Assembly (NCBI RefSeq): GCF_004345725.1
Contig: NZ_SLXG01000017.1
Location: 1 to 63,904, forward strand
Source of the DNA: Crenobacter luteus
Lineage (GTDB): Bacteria > Pseudomonadota > Gammaproteobacteria > Burkholderiales > Chromobacteriaceae
DNA length: 63,904 nucleotides
Direction: 5' to 3'
The notes under the pieces were generated by a model that made no database searches, had not been told where the DNA came from, and saw only the letters and a list, made by a program, of their open reading frames with translations. The position numbers and the translations under genes are program-made. Of this stretch, positions 1 to 7,361 are shown piece by piece. How positions within the stretch are numbered: the first letter of the stretch is position 1; each line of letters starts with the position of its first letter.

Positions 1-95
1 CGATTTCCAGAGCTTCTGGCTGACGACACTTCGCTTCATGCCGGCCAGATGGGGCTTCACACTGCCGGCATCAAGTAGGTTTTGTTAGCGACTCT
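1..95. mobile_element. Right end of an insertion sequence, cut by the window edge
   Basis: The 18-mer AGGTTTTGTTAGCGACTC at 77-94 is the terminal inverted repeat of a mobile element: a near-identical repeat bounds the small element at 7971-8060 at both ends. Everything left of it would be the inside of the insertion sequence. A short open frame ends at a TAG at 76-78 that overlaps the repeat, but the roughly 25 residues are too few to name a transposase. The 3-bp TAA duplication at the 7971 copy fits an IS5-type (IS1031-like) element; that family is inference. Confidence 0.5.
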
Positions 96-283
96 TAACA
101 CCGGGGCGGGCGTTAACACGCGCCAAGCCGCGCCGGCACAGGGATGCGGGCGGATCGCCGCCTTTAACAAATCGCCCAGCGGGGAAATTTTCCGCGCGTG
201 GGGGAACGGGCGGTCTAGGGGGCCGGCCTCGCCAACCTTTCGACCGCCCCCGCCCTCGGTGCCCCGTTGTGGGGCATGGGAAA

Positions 284-300
284 CCCGCCTCTCGGGCGGG
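284..300 (-). terminator. Possible weak terminator after higA
   Basis: CCCGCC and GGCGGG form a 6-bp hairpin that, read on the minus strand, is followed by only three U residues. It lies 18 nt past the higA stop. A second hairpin (GCCCC/GGGGC) follows at 261-275. The U-tract is poor, so this could equally be a structured mRNA end. Confidence 0.35.
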
Positions 301-317
301 GCGGTCGGGTGGTCGGC

Positions 318-626
318 TTAGGCGGTCTTGGCGGCAGCCGGGGCGACCTTGGGTGCGCCGCGCTGTTCCAGTTGCCACAGGTCGTAGGCCGTCTGTTGGT
401 GCAACCAGCTTTCGGCGCTGGGGCCGGCATCGGGGCCGCCCAGCCAGCTTTCCAGCCGAAGCGCCATGTCGGGCGAAACGGCGGCCTTGCCGTTCGCCAC
501 GCGCGACAGCGCCACGCGCGACACGCCAAGCTGTCGGGCCGCCTCGGCAATCGACAGGCCGAGCGCCGGCAACACGTCGTCACGCAGCGTCTCGCCGGGG
601 TGGGGCGGGTTGTACATGCGGGTCAT
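318..626 (-). CDS. higA: HigA-type antitoxin
   Basis: A 102-residue XRE-like DNA-binding antitoxin. The N-terminus PPHPGETLRDD is the signature of HigA proteins, followed by a helix-turn-helix around residues 22-60 (AARQLGVSRVALSRVANG). The start at 626 is chosen because AGGAG lies 8 nt upstream; a second ATG at 632 is too close to it and the longer frame to 719 runs into the toxin gene. It follows higB after 11 nt, the toxin-first order typical of HigBA. It should neutralise HigB and repress the shared promoter through the palindrome at 927-958. The C-terminus is rich in Ala and Lys and has no known role. Confidence 0.85.
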   Translation of the reverse strand: MTRMYNPPHPGETLRDDVLPALGLSIAEAARQLGVSRVALSRVANGKAAVSPDMALRLESWLGGPDAGPSAESWLHQQTAYDLWQLEQRGAPKVAPAAAKTA

Positions 627-637
627 GTCCATGGCTC

Positions 638-916
638 CTAGTGGTAGTCCTGATAATCGACGATCTCGGCATCCGTGCCGCGAAAGGTGAAGGTCAGACG
701 CCAATTCCCATTCACCCATACGGCCCAGTGCCCTTGCAGATCGCCCTTGAGGGGATGCAGCTTCCAGCCGGGCAAGTTCATGTCTTGCGGGGCGCGGGCG
801 CTGTCGAGCCGGGCCAGCAGTCGCGCCAGCTTGGCGGCGTGCTCGGGTTGGATGCCGGCCTTGCTCCCGTTGCGGTAGAAGGCTTCCAGCCCCTTGTGTG
901 CGAAGGAAACGATCAT
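638..916 (-). CDS. higB: HigB/RelE-type toxin
   Basis: A 92-residue RelE-superfamily toxin, expected to cleave mRNA on the ribosome. Family features visible are the early FAHKGLEAFY segment, the LDSARAPQDMNLPGWKLHPLKG stretch split over residues 38-58, and the closing strand WRLTFTFRG with DYQDYH at the C-terminus. It is the first gene of the higBA operon of the integrated element. The predicted transcription start lies on or within a base or two of its ATG, so the message may be leaderless. Length is normal for the family and nothing suggests inactivation. Confidence 0.85.
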   Translation of the reverse strand: MIVSFAHKGLEAFYRNGSKAGIQPEHAAKLARLLARLDSARAPQDMNLPGWKLHPLKGDLQGHWAVWVNGNWRLTFTFRGTDAEIVDYQDYH

Positions 917-922
917 GGGTTG

Positions 923-958
923 ATTGTATCGCTACGCTATACGTATAGCAATGCGATA
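923..958 (-). promoter_or_regulatory. higBA promoter with palindromic operator
   Basis: On the minus strand TTGCTA (946-951) and TACAAT (923-928) are separated by exactly 17 nt. An imperfect 32-bp palindrome (927-958, arms TATCGC-N4-CTATAC) covers the whole promoter, as expected for HigA autorepression. The -10 ends only 7 nt before the higB start codon. Confidence 0.7.
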
Positions 959-1013
959 CATAATGCGCCCAGCAAAGCCCGCCTCATGGGGCGTTCCCTC
1001 AGGGCTTAGGCAT

Positions 1014-1205
1014 TCATGGGGTGGTTTTCGCAAAGTCGCCTAGGTTGGCCGTGACGCGCGCCTTGCCCTCGGCGGTGCGCGGCCCGGTGCTGGCCCCGCC
1101 GTGCAGCTTGCAGCAGCCGTTGCGGCGGGACAGCGGGCTATGCGTGCCGTCCTCCCGCTCGCAGACGGGGCAGGGCGGCGGGGCGAAGTCGATCACGTTG
1201 CTCAT
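1014..1205 (-). CDS. Small Cys/His protein with HGG-x3-GPRT motif
   Basis: A 63-residue protein of unknown function. Two close cysteines (CPVC, residues 12-15), a CCKLHGG segment and the motif STGPRTAEGKARV recall small proteins of phages and genomic islands that contain an HGG...GP(R/K)T signature. The cysteines and histidine could bind a metal. Its ATG overlaps the stop of the gene before it (ATGA at 1202-1205), so the two are translationally coupled. The overlap and recognisable motif make it a real gene despite its size. Confidence 0.6.
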   Translation of the reverse strand: MSNVIDFAPPPCPVCEREDGTHSPLSRRNGCCKLHGGASTGPRTAEGKARVTANLGDFAKTTP

Positions 1206-1336
1206 GCGCTGCCGGCCTGCCAGCTTCCGCCGTTGGCGTTCCGGTGGTCGCGCTTGAGCCGCGCGGCGGCCTCATCGAGCAGCCGGACGGCCTCGGCTCG
1301 GGTCATCGGGTGTCGTGGGTCGTTCGCGGGGTTCAT
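1202..1336 (-). CDS. Small hypothetical protein
   Basis: A 44-residue protein starting MNPANDPRHPMTRAEAVRLL, mostly one charged amphipathic helix. The start at 1336 is chosen over a longer frame to 1387 because GGAGAA lies about 10 nt upstream and because the longer version would run into the repeat array at 1371. No family recognised. It is coupled to the next gene through an ATGA overlap, and sits immediately downstream of the origin-like repeats of the element. Confidence 0.45.
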   Translation of the reverse strand: MNPANDPRHPMTRAEAVRLLDEAAARLKRDHRNANGGSWQAGSA

Positions 1337-1370
1337 GTCTCGGGATTCTCCATGTAAGGCAAAAGCGGGC

Positions 1371-1592
1371 GGGAACAACGGGAACACGGGAACAAACCGC
1401 TGAAACCCGCGCCGTTATTGGCTTTGCGCGTTCCCGTCCTTGTTCCCGAATCGGGGTTTTGTTCCCGTTCCCCCTGTCGGGGCGGGGTGTTCTGTTCCCG
1501 CCGGCTCGAATGACGGGAACGGGACGGGAACAGCGCAAACCCTTATCCAGTAAGGCTTACAGAGGTGTTGTTCCCGTGTTCCCGTTGTTCCC
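1371..1592. repeat. Iteron cassette A (GGGAAC / GTTCCC), origin-like
   Basis: Thirteen copies of GGGAAC or its complement lie in about 220 bp. The order is three direct copies, a unique block (GCTGAAACCCGCGCCGTTAT onward, near 1400-1430), several inverted copies, two direct copies, a second unique block (GTAAGGCTTACAGAGGT, near 1550-1567), then three inverted copies. It lies beside the primase-helicase genes, as the iterons and origin of P4-like satellites do. Cassette B repeats the same layout with a changed repeat. The role as replication origin is inferred. Confidence 0.7.
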
Positions 1593-1658
1593 GTTGTTTT
1601 TCTACGCGCGTGTAGTGCTCAGGTCGCGTCGCCACCTCCATTCCCTGCAGAAGGGTGC

Positions 1659-1887
1659 GGAAACAGTGGAAACATGGAAACAGAACGCTGAAACCCGCGC
1701 CGTTATTGGCTTTGCGCGTTTCCATCCCGTTTCCAATCGGGCGGTTTTGTTTCCACCTCCCCTTCTGACGGCGGTTCTTGTTTCCACTCCGGCGGGCGAC
1801 TGGAAACAGGATGGAAACACGCAAACCCTTGCCCCATAAGGCTTACAGAGGTTTGTTTCCATGTTTCCACTGTTTCCACCATGTTTC
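1659..1887. repeat. Iteron cassette B (GGAAAC / GTTTCC), origin-like
   Basis: This is a diverged duplicate of cassette A. The unique blocks are retained (the first nearly identical, the second TAAGGCTTACAGAGGT), and so is the order and orientation of the short repeats. Every repeat reads GGAAAC or GTTTCC instead of GGGAAC or GTTCCC: twelve copies plus one imperfect copy near 1882. It ends 15 nt before the end of the DUF927 helicase gene at 1902. Probably an origin or incompatibility determinant. Confidence 0.7.
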
Positions 1888-1901
1888 TCGCGTAATGAAG
1901 T

Positions 1902-3665
1902 TCAGAAGGCGTCGCCGTCCTCGTCGCCGGCGCTGACCAGCAGATAGAAGCGCCCCCCGCTGGGCTTGCACGGTGTGCGGACCATGGTCTTCAGCCGGCC
2001 GTCGCCGGCCCGCTTCAACAGGCCGTGATCGGCGAGCACCTTTTGCGCCTTGGCGAGGTCGTGGCCGGCGATCACCTCCGCCTCGAACACCGGCGGGAAG
2101 ACGATGTACTCCGGGTTGCCGTCCGTGTCGTAGCGCTTGTAGCCGGCCATGTTGGCGACGCGCGGCTCGTTGTCGGCCATCGGCAGCAGGACGAAGCGGC
2201 TGTAGCCGTGCAGGGCGAGGAAGGCTTCCGCCTGCTCGACGATGGCGCGGTCCTCGTGCTTGCCGGTGCCGTTGCGTTGCAGCCATGCGCGCATCAGCGC
2301 GTGGATCGCCTCGTGTGCCTCGCCTTCCGCCCAGCCGGTGATACCGGCGCGCGTCGCCAGCTCCAGCGCCAGCGCCACCACGGCGAAGCGGCTCACGACG
2401 CGGGCGGCTTGCGAGGCCGACGGCGGCAGGGCGGCGCACCATGCCCCGACCTGTTCGCGGATCAGCTCGGCCAGCTCCTCGCGGCGCGGCGCGACGTACT
2501 CGATGAAGGCCCGCCCCGCCGTGCCGTAGTGCTCGCCGCATTGGCGCTTGAGGTCGTCCGCCAGCGCCTTGGCGGACGGGTAGCCGTGCAGCGTCTCGAA
2601 CACGCCGTAGCCCTTCCCGGCGTCGGCGGCGATGCTGGGCAGGCGCACGCTTTGTCCGGCCTTGATACGGCCGCTGCCGGCTTTCAGCACCTCGCTGACC
2701 GGGTGCTCGCCGGTCGAGAACACCAGCACCCGCCAGCGCGGTTGCTCGCGGTTGCCGCCCTCTCTGGCCCCCTGCGCCTTGCCCACGCCGTTGAACAGCC
2801 GGTAGGCCAGCAGGCTGACCGCGTTCGGGTCGCCTTGCCCCACCTCATCGAGGAACAACAGGCAGTCGTTGCGCGCGGCGGCGGCGTTCGCCAGCCCCAG
2901 CGCCGTGCCGTCCCACGCGAGCTTGGTTTTGTCGTGGTGGCCCCAGACCGATGCGCCGGCCCGCCCCGCCGTGGTCTTGCCATCGGTCGAGTCGCCGTAC
3001 AGGTGAAAGCCGCCGGCCTCCATCTCCACCAGATCGAGCAGCGGCGCGGCGAACGCGCAGCCGAGCGCCAGCATGACGCGCGAGTGTCCGCGCGCCAGCC
3101 GCGCCACGCCGTCGCGCCAGCCCGCCAGCGTGCCGCACGGCGCGTAGGCGCTCGCGTCCTTGATGTCGCCCCGGTAGAAGATCGGCTCGCGCGGCGTGCC
3201 GAGCACGTCGCCGCCGGGCACGATGTACGCGCCATGCGTCCAGCCGCCCCGTTCGGCGATGTGGTGCATCGCGTCGCTCCCTTCCTCCTGCAGGTACTTG
3301 GCGAGCTTGTCTTGCAGGCCGCGCTGGGTGGCAATCGCCAAGCCCTTGTTGCGCAGGTTGACCCAGCCCTCGCGCTCGCCGGCCAGCCCCAGCGGGAAGG
3401 CCATGCGGCGCACGGCGTGGCTGCCCCGGCTGCGCCATTGCAGGATGCGGTATTGGTTGCCAGCCTCGTCCTCGCCGCGCCCGATCAGGTCGAGCCGGTC
3501 GCACAGCCGCACCGGGGGCTTTTCCAGCGCCTGCCCGGAAGCGTCGTCGTGCTTCACGTCGATGAAGTACACGCCGGAATCGTTTACCTCGAAGCGCGGT
3601 TTCGGTTCGTACAGCGGCGCGTCGGCCGCCTGTTGCAGTCGTTGCAGATCGTCGCGGGCGCTCAT
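1902..3665 (-). CDS. DUF927 domain helicase/ATPase of the element
   Basis: A 587-residue protein of the DUF927 group found beside primases in P4-like elements and plasmids. It is probably the replicative helicase partner. A Walker A-like loop GDSTDGKT (residues 224-231) and a Walker B strand LLFLDE (269-274) are visible in a RecA-like core; the C-terminal part may bind DNA. The start at 3665 is set by an ATGA overlap with the primase stop, so the two proteins are made together. In phage P4 primase and helicase are fused in one alpha protein; here they are two coupled genes. The iteron cassettes follow directly. Confidence 0.8.
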   Translation of the reverse strand: MSARDDLQRLQQAADAPLYEPKPRFEVNDSGVYFIDVKHDDASGQALEKPPVRLCDRLDLIGRGEDEAGNQYRILQWRSRGSHAVRRMAFPLGLAGEREGWVNLRNKGLAIATQRGLQDKLAKYLQEEGSDAMHHIAERGGWTHGAYIVPGGDVLGTPREPIFYRGDIKDASAYAPCGTLAGWRDGVARLARGHSRVMLALGCAFAAPLLDLVEMEAGGFHLYGDSTDGKTTAGRAGASVWGHHDKTKLAWDGTALGLANAAAARNDCLLFLDEVGQGDPNAVSLLAYRLFNGVGKAQGAREGGNREQPRWRVLVFSTGEHPVSEVLKAGSGRIKAGQSVRLPSIAADAGKGYGVFETLHGYPSAKALADDLKRQCGEHYGTAGRAFIEYVAPRREELAELIREQVGAWCAALPPSASQAARVVSRFAVVALALELATRAGITGWAEGEAHEAIHALMRAWLQRNGTGKHEDRAIVEQAEAFLALHGYSRFVLLPMADNEPRVANMAGYKRYDTDGNPEYIVFPPVFEAEVIAGHDLAKAQKVLADHGLLKRAGDGRLKTMVRTPCKPSGGRFYLLVSAGDEDGDAF

Positions 3666-4690
3666 GCGGCGGCCTCCTGTCGGGATTGGTACACGTCGAG
3701 CCAGTCGCCCGGCGCGCTCGGGGTGTGGATGCGGACGCGGCGCGCTTCGCCCAGCAGGCGGTGGGCGAGCCGTTCGGCGGCCTGCTGGCCGGTGCCGCTT
3801 TCGTCGTGGTCGGCCATGATGTGCACGTCGGCCACGGTCTCGGGCAGCTCCAGCCGTTCCAGCCCGCCGGCCGACACGCCGGCCCAGCACGGCAGGCCGG
3901 AACCCAAGCGCACCGCCAGCGCCGTTTCGATGCCCTCGGCCAGCGCCAGCGCGCCGCCCTCCGGTTCGAACAGCCGCACCGCCGCGCCCTTGCTCGCGCC
4001 CTCGTGGGCGGTCAGCAGCTTCTTGCAGTCCAGCGCCGCGCCGCTCGCCGGGTGCAGCGGCCGCGCCTTGCGGCCGTCCGGGGTCAGGTAAATGCGATGC
4101 AGGCCGGCGCGCGAGCCGTCCGGGGCGGTCAGCTCGGCCAACAGCGCCGGGAAGTCGCCAAGGTGCACGGGGCGGCCATCCACCTCGCACCAGTACGGCA
4201 AGGCCGGGTGGCAGCGCAGCGCCGCCGGGTAGACGTTCAGCAGCAGCCCGCGCCCGGTCAGGTAGCGCGCGGCCGGGTCGTCGCGGTGCAGCGGGGCGGC
4301 CTCGCGCCACAGCCGTTCCAGCTTGGCGGCGTCGTCGCGCGTTGCCGGGACGCTGGCGGGGGCAGGCGCGCGCGGCGCGGCGGCGGTGGGGGTGGCCCCC
4401 TCGGCCAAGCCCAGCACGCCGGCTACGGCCCGTAGCGCGGCCTTGAAGTCGGCCCCGAGCCAGTGCATCGCCAGCGCGAAGCCGTCGCCGCCCAGTCTGT
4501 CCAGCCCCCGGCAGACGAAACGGCCGGTGCCCTTGTCGATGAACTGGAAACGGTCGGTGCCGCCGCAGCACGGGCAAGGCTGATTGCGACGATGGCGGAA
4601 TACCTCGGCGGGGATGCCCAAGGCGGTCAGGATGTCCGGCCAGCGGCCGAAGGCTTCGCGGCGGACGTGTTGCAGGTCGATTCGGGACAT
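3662..4690 (-). CDS. P4-type Zn-finger/TOPRIM primase
   Basis: A 342-residue primase-like protein. The N-terminal zinc finger (C39, C41, C42, C60; QPCPCCGGTDRFQF) is that of P4 alpha/TraC-type primases, and a TOPRIM domain follows (acidic residue in ALAEGIETAL near residue 230, and MADHDESG near 285). It should make primers for replication of the element. The start is supported by AAGGA 7 nt upstream. Its stop overlaps the helicase start. The proline- and alanine-rich linker near residues 100-115 separates the two domains. Confidence 0.8.
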   Translation of the reverse strand: MSRIDLQHVRREAFGRWPDILTALGIPAEVFRHRRNQPCPCCGGTDRFQFIDKGTGRFVCRGLDRLGGDGFALAMHWLGADFKAALRAVAGVLGLAEGATPTAAAPRAPAPASVPATRDDAAKLERLWREAAPLHRDDPAARYLTGRGLLLNVYPAALRCHPALPYWCEVDGRPVHLGDFPALLAELTAPDGSRAGLHRIYLTPDGRKARPLHPASGAALDCKKLLTAHEGASKGAAVRLFEPEGGALALAEGIETALAVRLGSGLPCWAGVSAGGLERLELPETVADVHIMADHDESGTGQQAAERLAHRLLGEARRVRIHTPSAPGDWLDVYQSRQEAAA

Positions 4691-4783
4691 GGGGTGTCCT
4701 TTCGGGCGTGAGGCGGGCCGCGCCCGGTGCTGGCACCGTGCGGGGGTCGCGTCCTCACGCCTTGCTCAGATTGTCGGGGTGGG

Positions 4784-5050
4784 TCAGCGCTCTAGGCTGA
4801 CGATCAGCTCGGGGGCGCGTGCGGCGATCAGGCGGAACAGCGCGGCGGCGGGGTGGCCGTCCGCCTCGCGTGCTTCGGCCAACAGCGGCGCGAACACGTC
4901 GGCGAAGCCCTCGCAAAAGGCCGTGGCGGCCCGCTGGGCGTCGTCGCCGGTGTCGTGGGCGTCGAGGTGCCAGCGCAGCGCGTAGAGCGCGCGCAGCGCC
5001 GCCAATTGGCCGTCGCGCTCGGCCAGATGCAGGGCGTTGGGGTTCAGCAT
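4784..5050 (-). CDS. Small hypothetical protein of the element
   Basis: An 88-residue protein, alanine-rich and apparently helical, with no family I recognise. The start at 5050 is the only ATG that fits the overlap with the preceding gene: the last codons of that gene contain it, a 7-nt overlap. It is the last of a chain of overlapping small genes (5836 down to 4784) and precedes the primase by about 90 nt, so it probably belongs to the same transcript. Confidence 0.55.
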   Translation of the reverse strand: MLNPNALHLAERDGQLAALRALYALRWHLDAHDTGDDAQRAATAFCEGFADVFAPLLAEAREADGHPAAALFRLIAARAPELIVSLER

Positions 5051-5409
5051 GATGCGGCCTCCCGGATGGCGGCGCGGGCGGACAGGGTGGCCTCCACCAC
5101 GGGCAGCATCAGCACCAGCGCCAGCGAGAACGGCCAGCAGCCGTGCGCGGCGATGATCGCGCGCCATTCGGCGTCCGCGTCAACCGGGCGGGCGTTGAGC
5201 AGGCAGTCCGTCACCCACGCCACGCGGATCAAGGCCGGGTACAGGCAGGCTTTCGGCACCACGATGGCGACCGCGCAATCGAGCGACGCGCGCGCCCGGC
5301 TGGCGACGATCTCGGCCTCGGCTTCGGTGTCGTACCAGCCGAGGCACTCGGCCCCTTCCAGCGTCTCGTGCTGGCGGCCGGCGAACTGGGCGTAGATGGC
5401 GTAGTTCAT
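5044..5409 (-). CDS. Hypothetical protein of the element
   Basis: A 121-residue protein beginning MNYAIYAQFAGRQHETLEGA. The first half resembles a small globular domain. Residues around 92-105 (WPFSLALVLMLPVVEA) form one hydrophobic segment that could span a membrane. No family recognised. Its ATG overlaps the stop of the upstream gene (ATGA at 5406-5409). The lower-case frame is unlikely to be a shadow because the overlaps are maintained through four successive genes. Confidence 0.55.
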   Translation of the reverse strand: MNYAIYAQFAGRQHETLEGAECLGWYDTEAEAEIVASRARASLDCAVAIVVPKACLYPALIRVAWVTDCLLNARPVDADAEWRAIIAAHGCWPFSLALVLMLPVVEATLSARAAIREAASC

Positions 5410-5660
5410 CGCGCGGCCTCCTTGTGCAGCGAGGCGGCCCGGCGGCGGGTACGCGGCGCGCGCTCGTCGCCGAAGGTCTCGACGCGGCTGATGCCGAGCG
5501 GTTCGGCGTGGCGGGCGGACAGCGCCGCCAGCTCGCGGCGGGCGGCGCGTTCGTCCCGGTGCGCGATGCCGCTCACGCGGGCGTGCAGCAGGTGGCGCGG
5601 CGTGCCGTCGATCAGGAACGGGCGCGGCGCGGCGTAGGTGAGGAAATAGACGACGCTCAT
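5406..5660 (-). CDS. Small basic hypothetical protein
   Basis: An 84-residue arginine-rich protein starting MSVVYFLTYAAPRPFLIDG; function unknown. The basic C-terminal half (RAPRTRRRAASLHKEAAR) could contact nucleic acid, which is a guess. It overlaps both neighbours by ATGA junctions (5657-5660 upstream and 5406-5409 downstream), which is the main evidence that it is translated. Confidence 0.5.
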   Translation of the reverse strand: MSVVYFLTYAAPRPFLIDGTPRHLLHARVSGIAHRDERAARRELAALSARHAEPLGISRVETFGDERAPRTRRRAASLHKEAAR

Positions 5661-5836
5661 CGGGCCACCTCCGCGACGGTGTAGCCGTGGGCGGCCGGGG
5701 CGATGGACACCCGCTTGCCACGCGACACCAGCAGCGCGGCGAGCGCGCGCGCCTCGGCCAAGGTCGGCAGGGTGGTAACGGGGACGGCGAAAACGGGGAA
5801 CAGGCGCGACAGGGCGCGCGGGATGATGTGGGTCAT
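5657..5836 (-). CDS. Small hypothetical protein heading the overlapping gene chain
   Basis: A 59-residue protein beginning MTHIIPRALSRLFPVF. The start at 5836 has GAAGG about 5 nt upstream. The same frame stays open without a stop back to 6211 and beyond; a start at 6211 would give a 184-residue protein with segments (FVALAGASAKLC) reminiscent of the poorly understood Ash/Icd-like reading frames of P4-like prophages. I favour the short form because of its ribosome-binding site, but cannot exclude the long one. Confidence 0.45.
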   Translation of the reverse strand: MTHIIPRALSRLFPVFAVPVTTLPTLAEARALAALLVSRGKRVSIAPAAHGYTVAEVAR

Positions 5837-6448
5837 GGTGCCTTCAGGATTAGCGTTCGAATTGCCGCTTCCCGCTGCTAATCGGGTGGGGCGGCGCAAG
5901 GCAGGGTTAGCAGACCGGCAATCCCTTACCGGCAGGGCCGAAGCCCTCCCCACCAAGGCCGCCCACTGAAGGCGCACCAAGGCCGCAAAGACAGCATGGA
6001 CGCTGCTTCGCGGGGATTGATTCGGGCTGCTAAACCCGGTCGCGGGACTGACCGCGACCGGGGCACGATACCGGCCGATGCCGTTCGGGTCAAGCTGCGG
6101 CGTCATGCCATGACACACCGTGACGCGGCAGGCCATCGCGCCGCAAAGCTTGGCCGAAGCGCCGGCCAAAGCGACAAATTTCGTTGGGACGAGCATGGAT
6201 GCGGGTTTCATGCGCTTGGCCTCCCGCGATGGGCTTCGGACTGATGCGGTATGGCTTGGCGCGCCACGGTACGGTTTGACACCGCAACGCCGAATGCCGA
6301 CAATGAAACCGTTTCCGGCATTGCCGGTTGGAATCTGGTTCCCCTCGGGTTGAACCAGTCGCCCCGAAAGGACGAACGCAAGTTCTCCGGGGCGTTGGAT
6401 GACAGAGCCGCTTTCGAGCGGCTTTTCTTTTGCCTGAAGAACCCCGTC
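5837..6448. other. 612-bp stretch without a secure gene
   Basis: This gap separates the minus-strand operon from pemK. It holds the inverted pair GATTAGC/GCTAATC near 5848-5882 just upstream of the 5836 start, and many short GC-rich inverted repeats. The minus frame is open throughout and could code an Ash/Icd-like extension of the gene ending at 5657. No promoter could be placed with confidence. Confidence 0.4.
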
Positions 6449-6853
6449 ATGCCCCTTCATCCCCAGTTCTACCCCAAGCGCGGCCATGTGCTGCTGTGCG
6501 ATTTTTCGCGCGGCTTTGTCGCCCCGGAAATGCTCAAGCGCCGCCCGGTGGTGGTGATTTCGCCGTCCGCCACGCATGGCCGGAAGCTGTGCACGGTCAT
6601 CCCGCTGTCCACGACGGCCCCCGATCCGGTCATGCCGTGGCATTACCCGTTGCAACGGAACCCGAACCCTCTGGAAACCCAGCCCGTCCAAGTCTGGGCG
6701 AAGTGCGACATGCTCTACACGGTCGCGTTCGAGCGACTGGACAAGTTCCACCGGAAAACCCGCAACGGGCGGGAGTACCTGTCCCCGTCCATGTCGGCCG
6801 AGGATTTCGCCGGGGTGTTGACCGGCGTACGAGCTTACTTGTCGTTCGTCTAG
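6449..6853 (+). CDS. PemK/MazF-family toxin
   Basis: A 134-residue endoribonuclease-type toxin of the PemK/MazF (CcdB-fold) family. The recognisable core is PKRGHVLLCDF near residues 9-19, the RRPVVVIS strand near 31-38, then TVIPLSTTAP. The start at 6449 gives the usual N-terminus; the frame is open further upstream but unconvincing. It is the only gene on the plus strand of this element. I see no PemI/MazE-like antitoxin on either side, so it is either an orphan or paired with an unrecognised partner. Confidence 0.75.
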   Translation: MPLHPQFYPKRGHVLLCDFSRGFVAPEMLKRRPVVVISPSATHGRKLCTVIPLSTTAPDPVMPWHYPLQRNPNPLETQPVQVWAKCDMLYTVAFERLDKFHRKTRNGREYLSPSMSAEDFAGVLTGVRAYLSFV

Positions 6854-6855
6854 CG

Positions 6856-7125
6856 TCATGCCGATAGCCTCCCGTGGTCGTTGGCGGCGATCAGGGCGAC
6901 GCCCGGCACGCTCTTGCCGATCAGCGCCGCGAAGCGCTCGCACCGCGCTTTCGCCAGTTGGAACACCGCCTTGTACGGCTCGCCGGCCGCCATGCCGTCT
7001 TGCAGCGCGCGCACGGTGGCGGTTTCGGCGGTCGTGAGGTGGGCAAGCTGCAGCCCGGTCAGCGTGTCGCGGAAGCCCTCGGGCACCTTGCCGGGCGGCA
7101 TGTGGAACATCGCGCAGCGCCTCAT
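6856..7125 (-). CDS. Hypothetical protein, possibly the detached tail of a Rha-type regulator
   Basis: An 89-residue frame whose second ATG (MFHMPPGKVPEGFRDTL) may be the true start. It is helical with KAVFQLAKARCERFAALIGK in the second half. A TAG lies just upstream in the same frame, and the Rha-type N-terminal sequence sits in another frame directly before it. Either this is a separate small gene overlapping that frame or a frameshift has split one gene. It ends 3 nt from the end of pemK (convergent). Confidence 0.45.
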   Translation of the reverse strand: MRRCAMFHMPPGKVPEGFRDTLTGLQLAHLTTAETATVRALQDGMAAGEPYKAVFQLAKARCERFAALIGKSVPGVALIAANDHGRLSA

Positions 7126-7126
7126 T

Positions 7127-7348
7127 CGCGCCTAGTTTCTCGATGTCGCGCAGCACGTTTTTGTGCCGCTTGCCGAACACGCGGGCGATGGTCAGGGAAT
7201 CGGTGCGCGCTTGGCCGCCGGCCAGACGGACCAGCGGCATGGCCTCGGCGCATGGGCCGCCGACAGCCGGCGGCGTGGCGGTGCTATGCTTGGCGCTGGT
7301 GTGGGCGCTCGTTTCCGCGTTGGCGGGGCGGGCGTTTTTTCGTTTCAT
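7127..7348 (-). pseudogene. Rha-family regulator, N-terminal part only
   Basis: The first 74 codons from the ATG at 7348 (strong GGAGG 8 nt upstream) encode a basic leader followed by TDSLTIARVFGKRHKNVLRDIEKL, the typical start of Rha/phage antirepressor-type regulators. Downstream the frame stays open but loses all family similarity, and the expected continuation is absent. I therefore treat it as a truncated or frameshifted gene; the right-hand limit given here is approximate. Confidence 0.45.
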
Positions 7349-7361
7349 CGCTCGCCCTCCC

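Noticed and set aside
267-1009. Plus-strand open frames across higBA
   Set aside because: They are antisense to two recognisable genes with an operator and ordered ribosome-binding site; the translations are low-complexity.
1371-1887. CRISPR array
   Set aside because: Repeats are only 6 bp, occur in both orientations and have irregular spacing, with long shared blocks between. They are iteron-like, not direct repeats with unique spacers.
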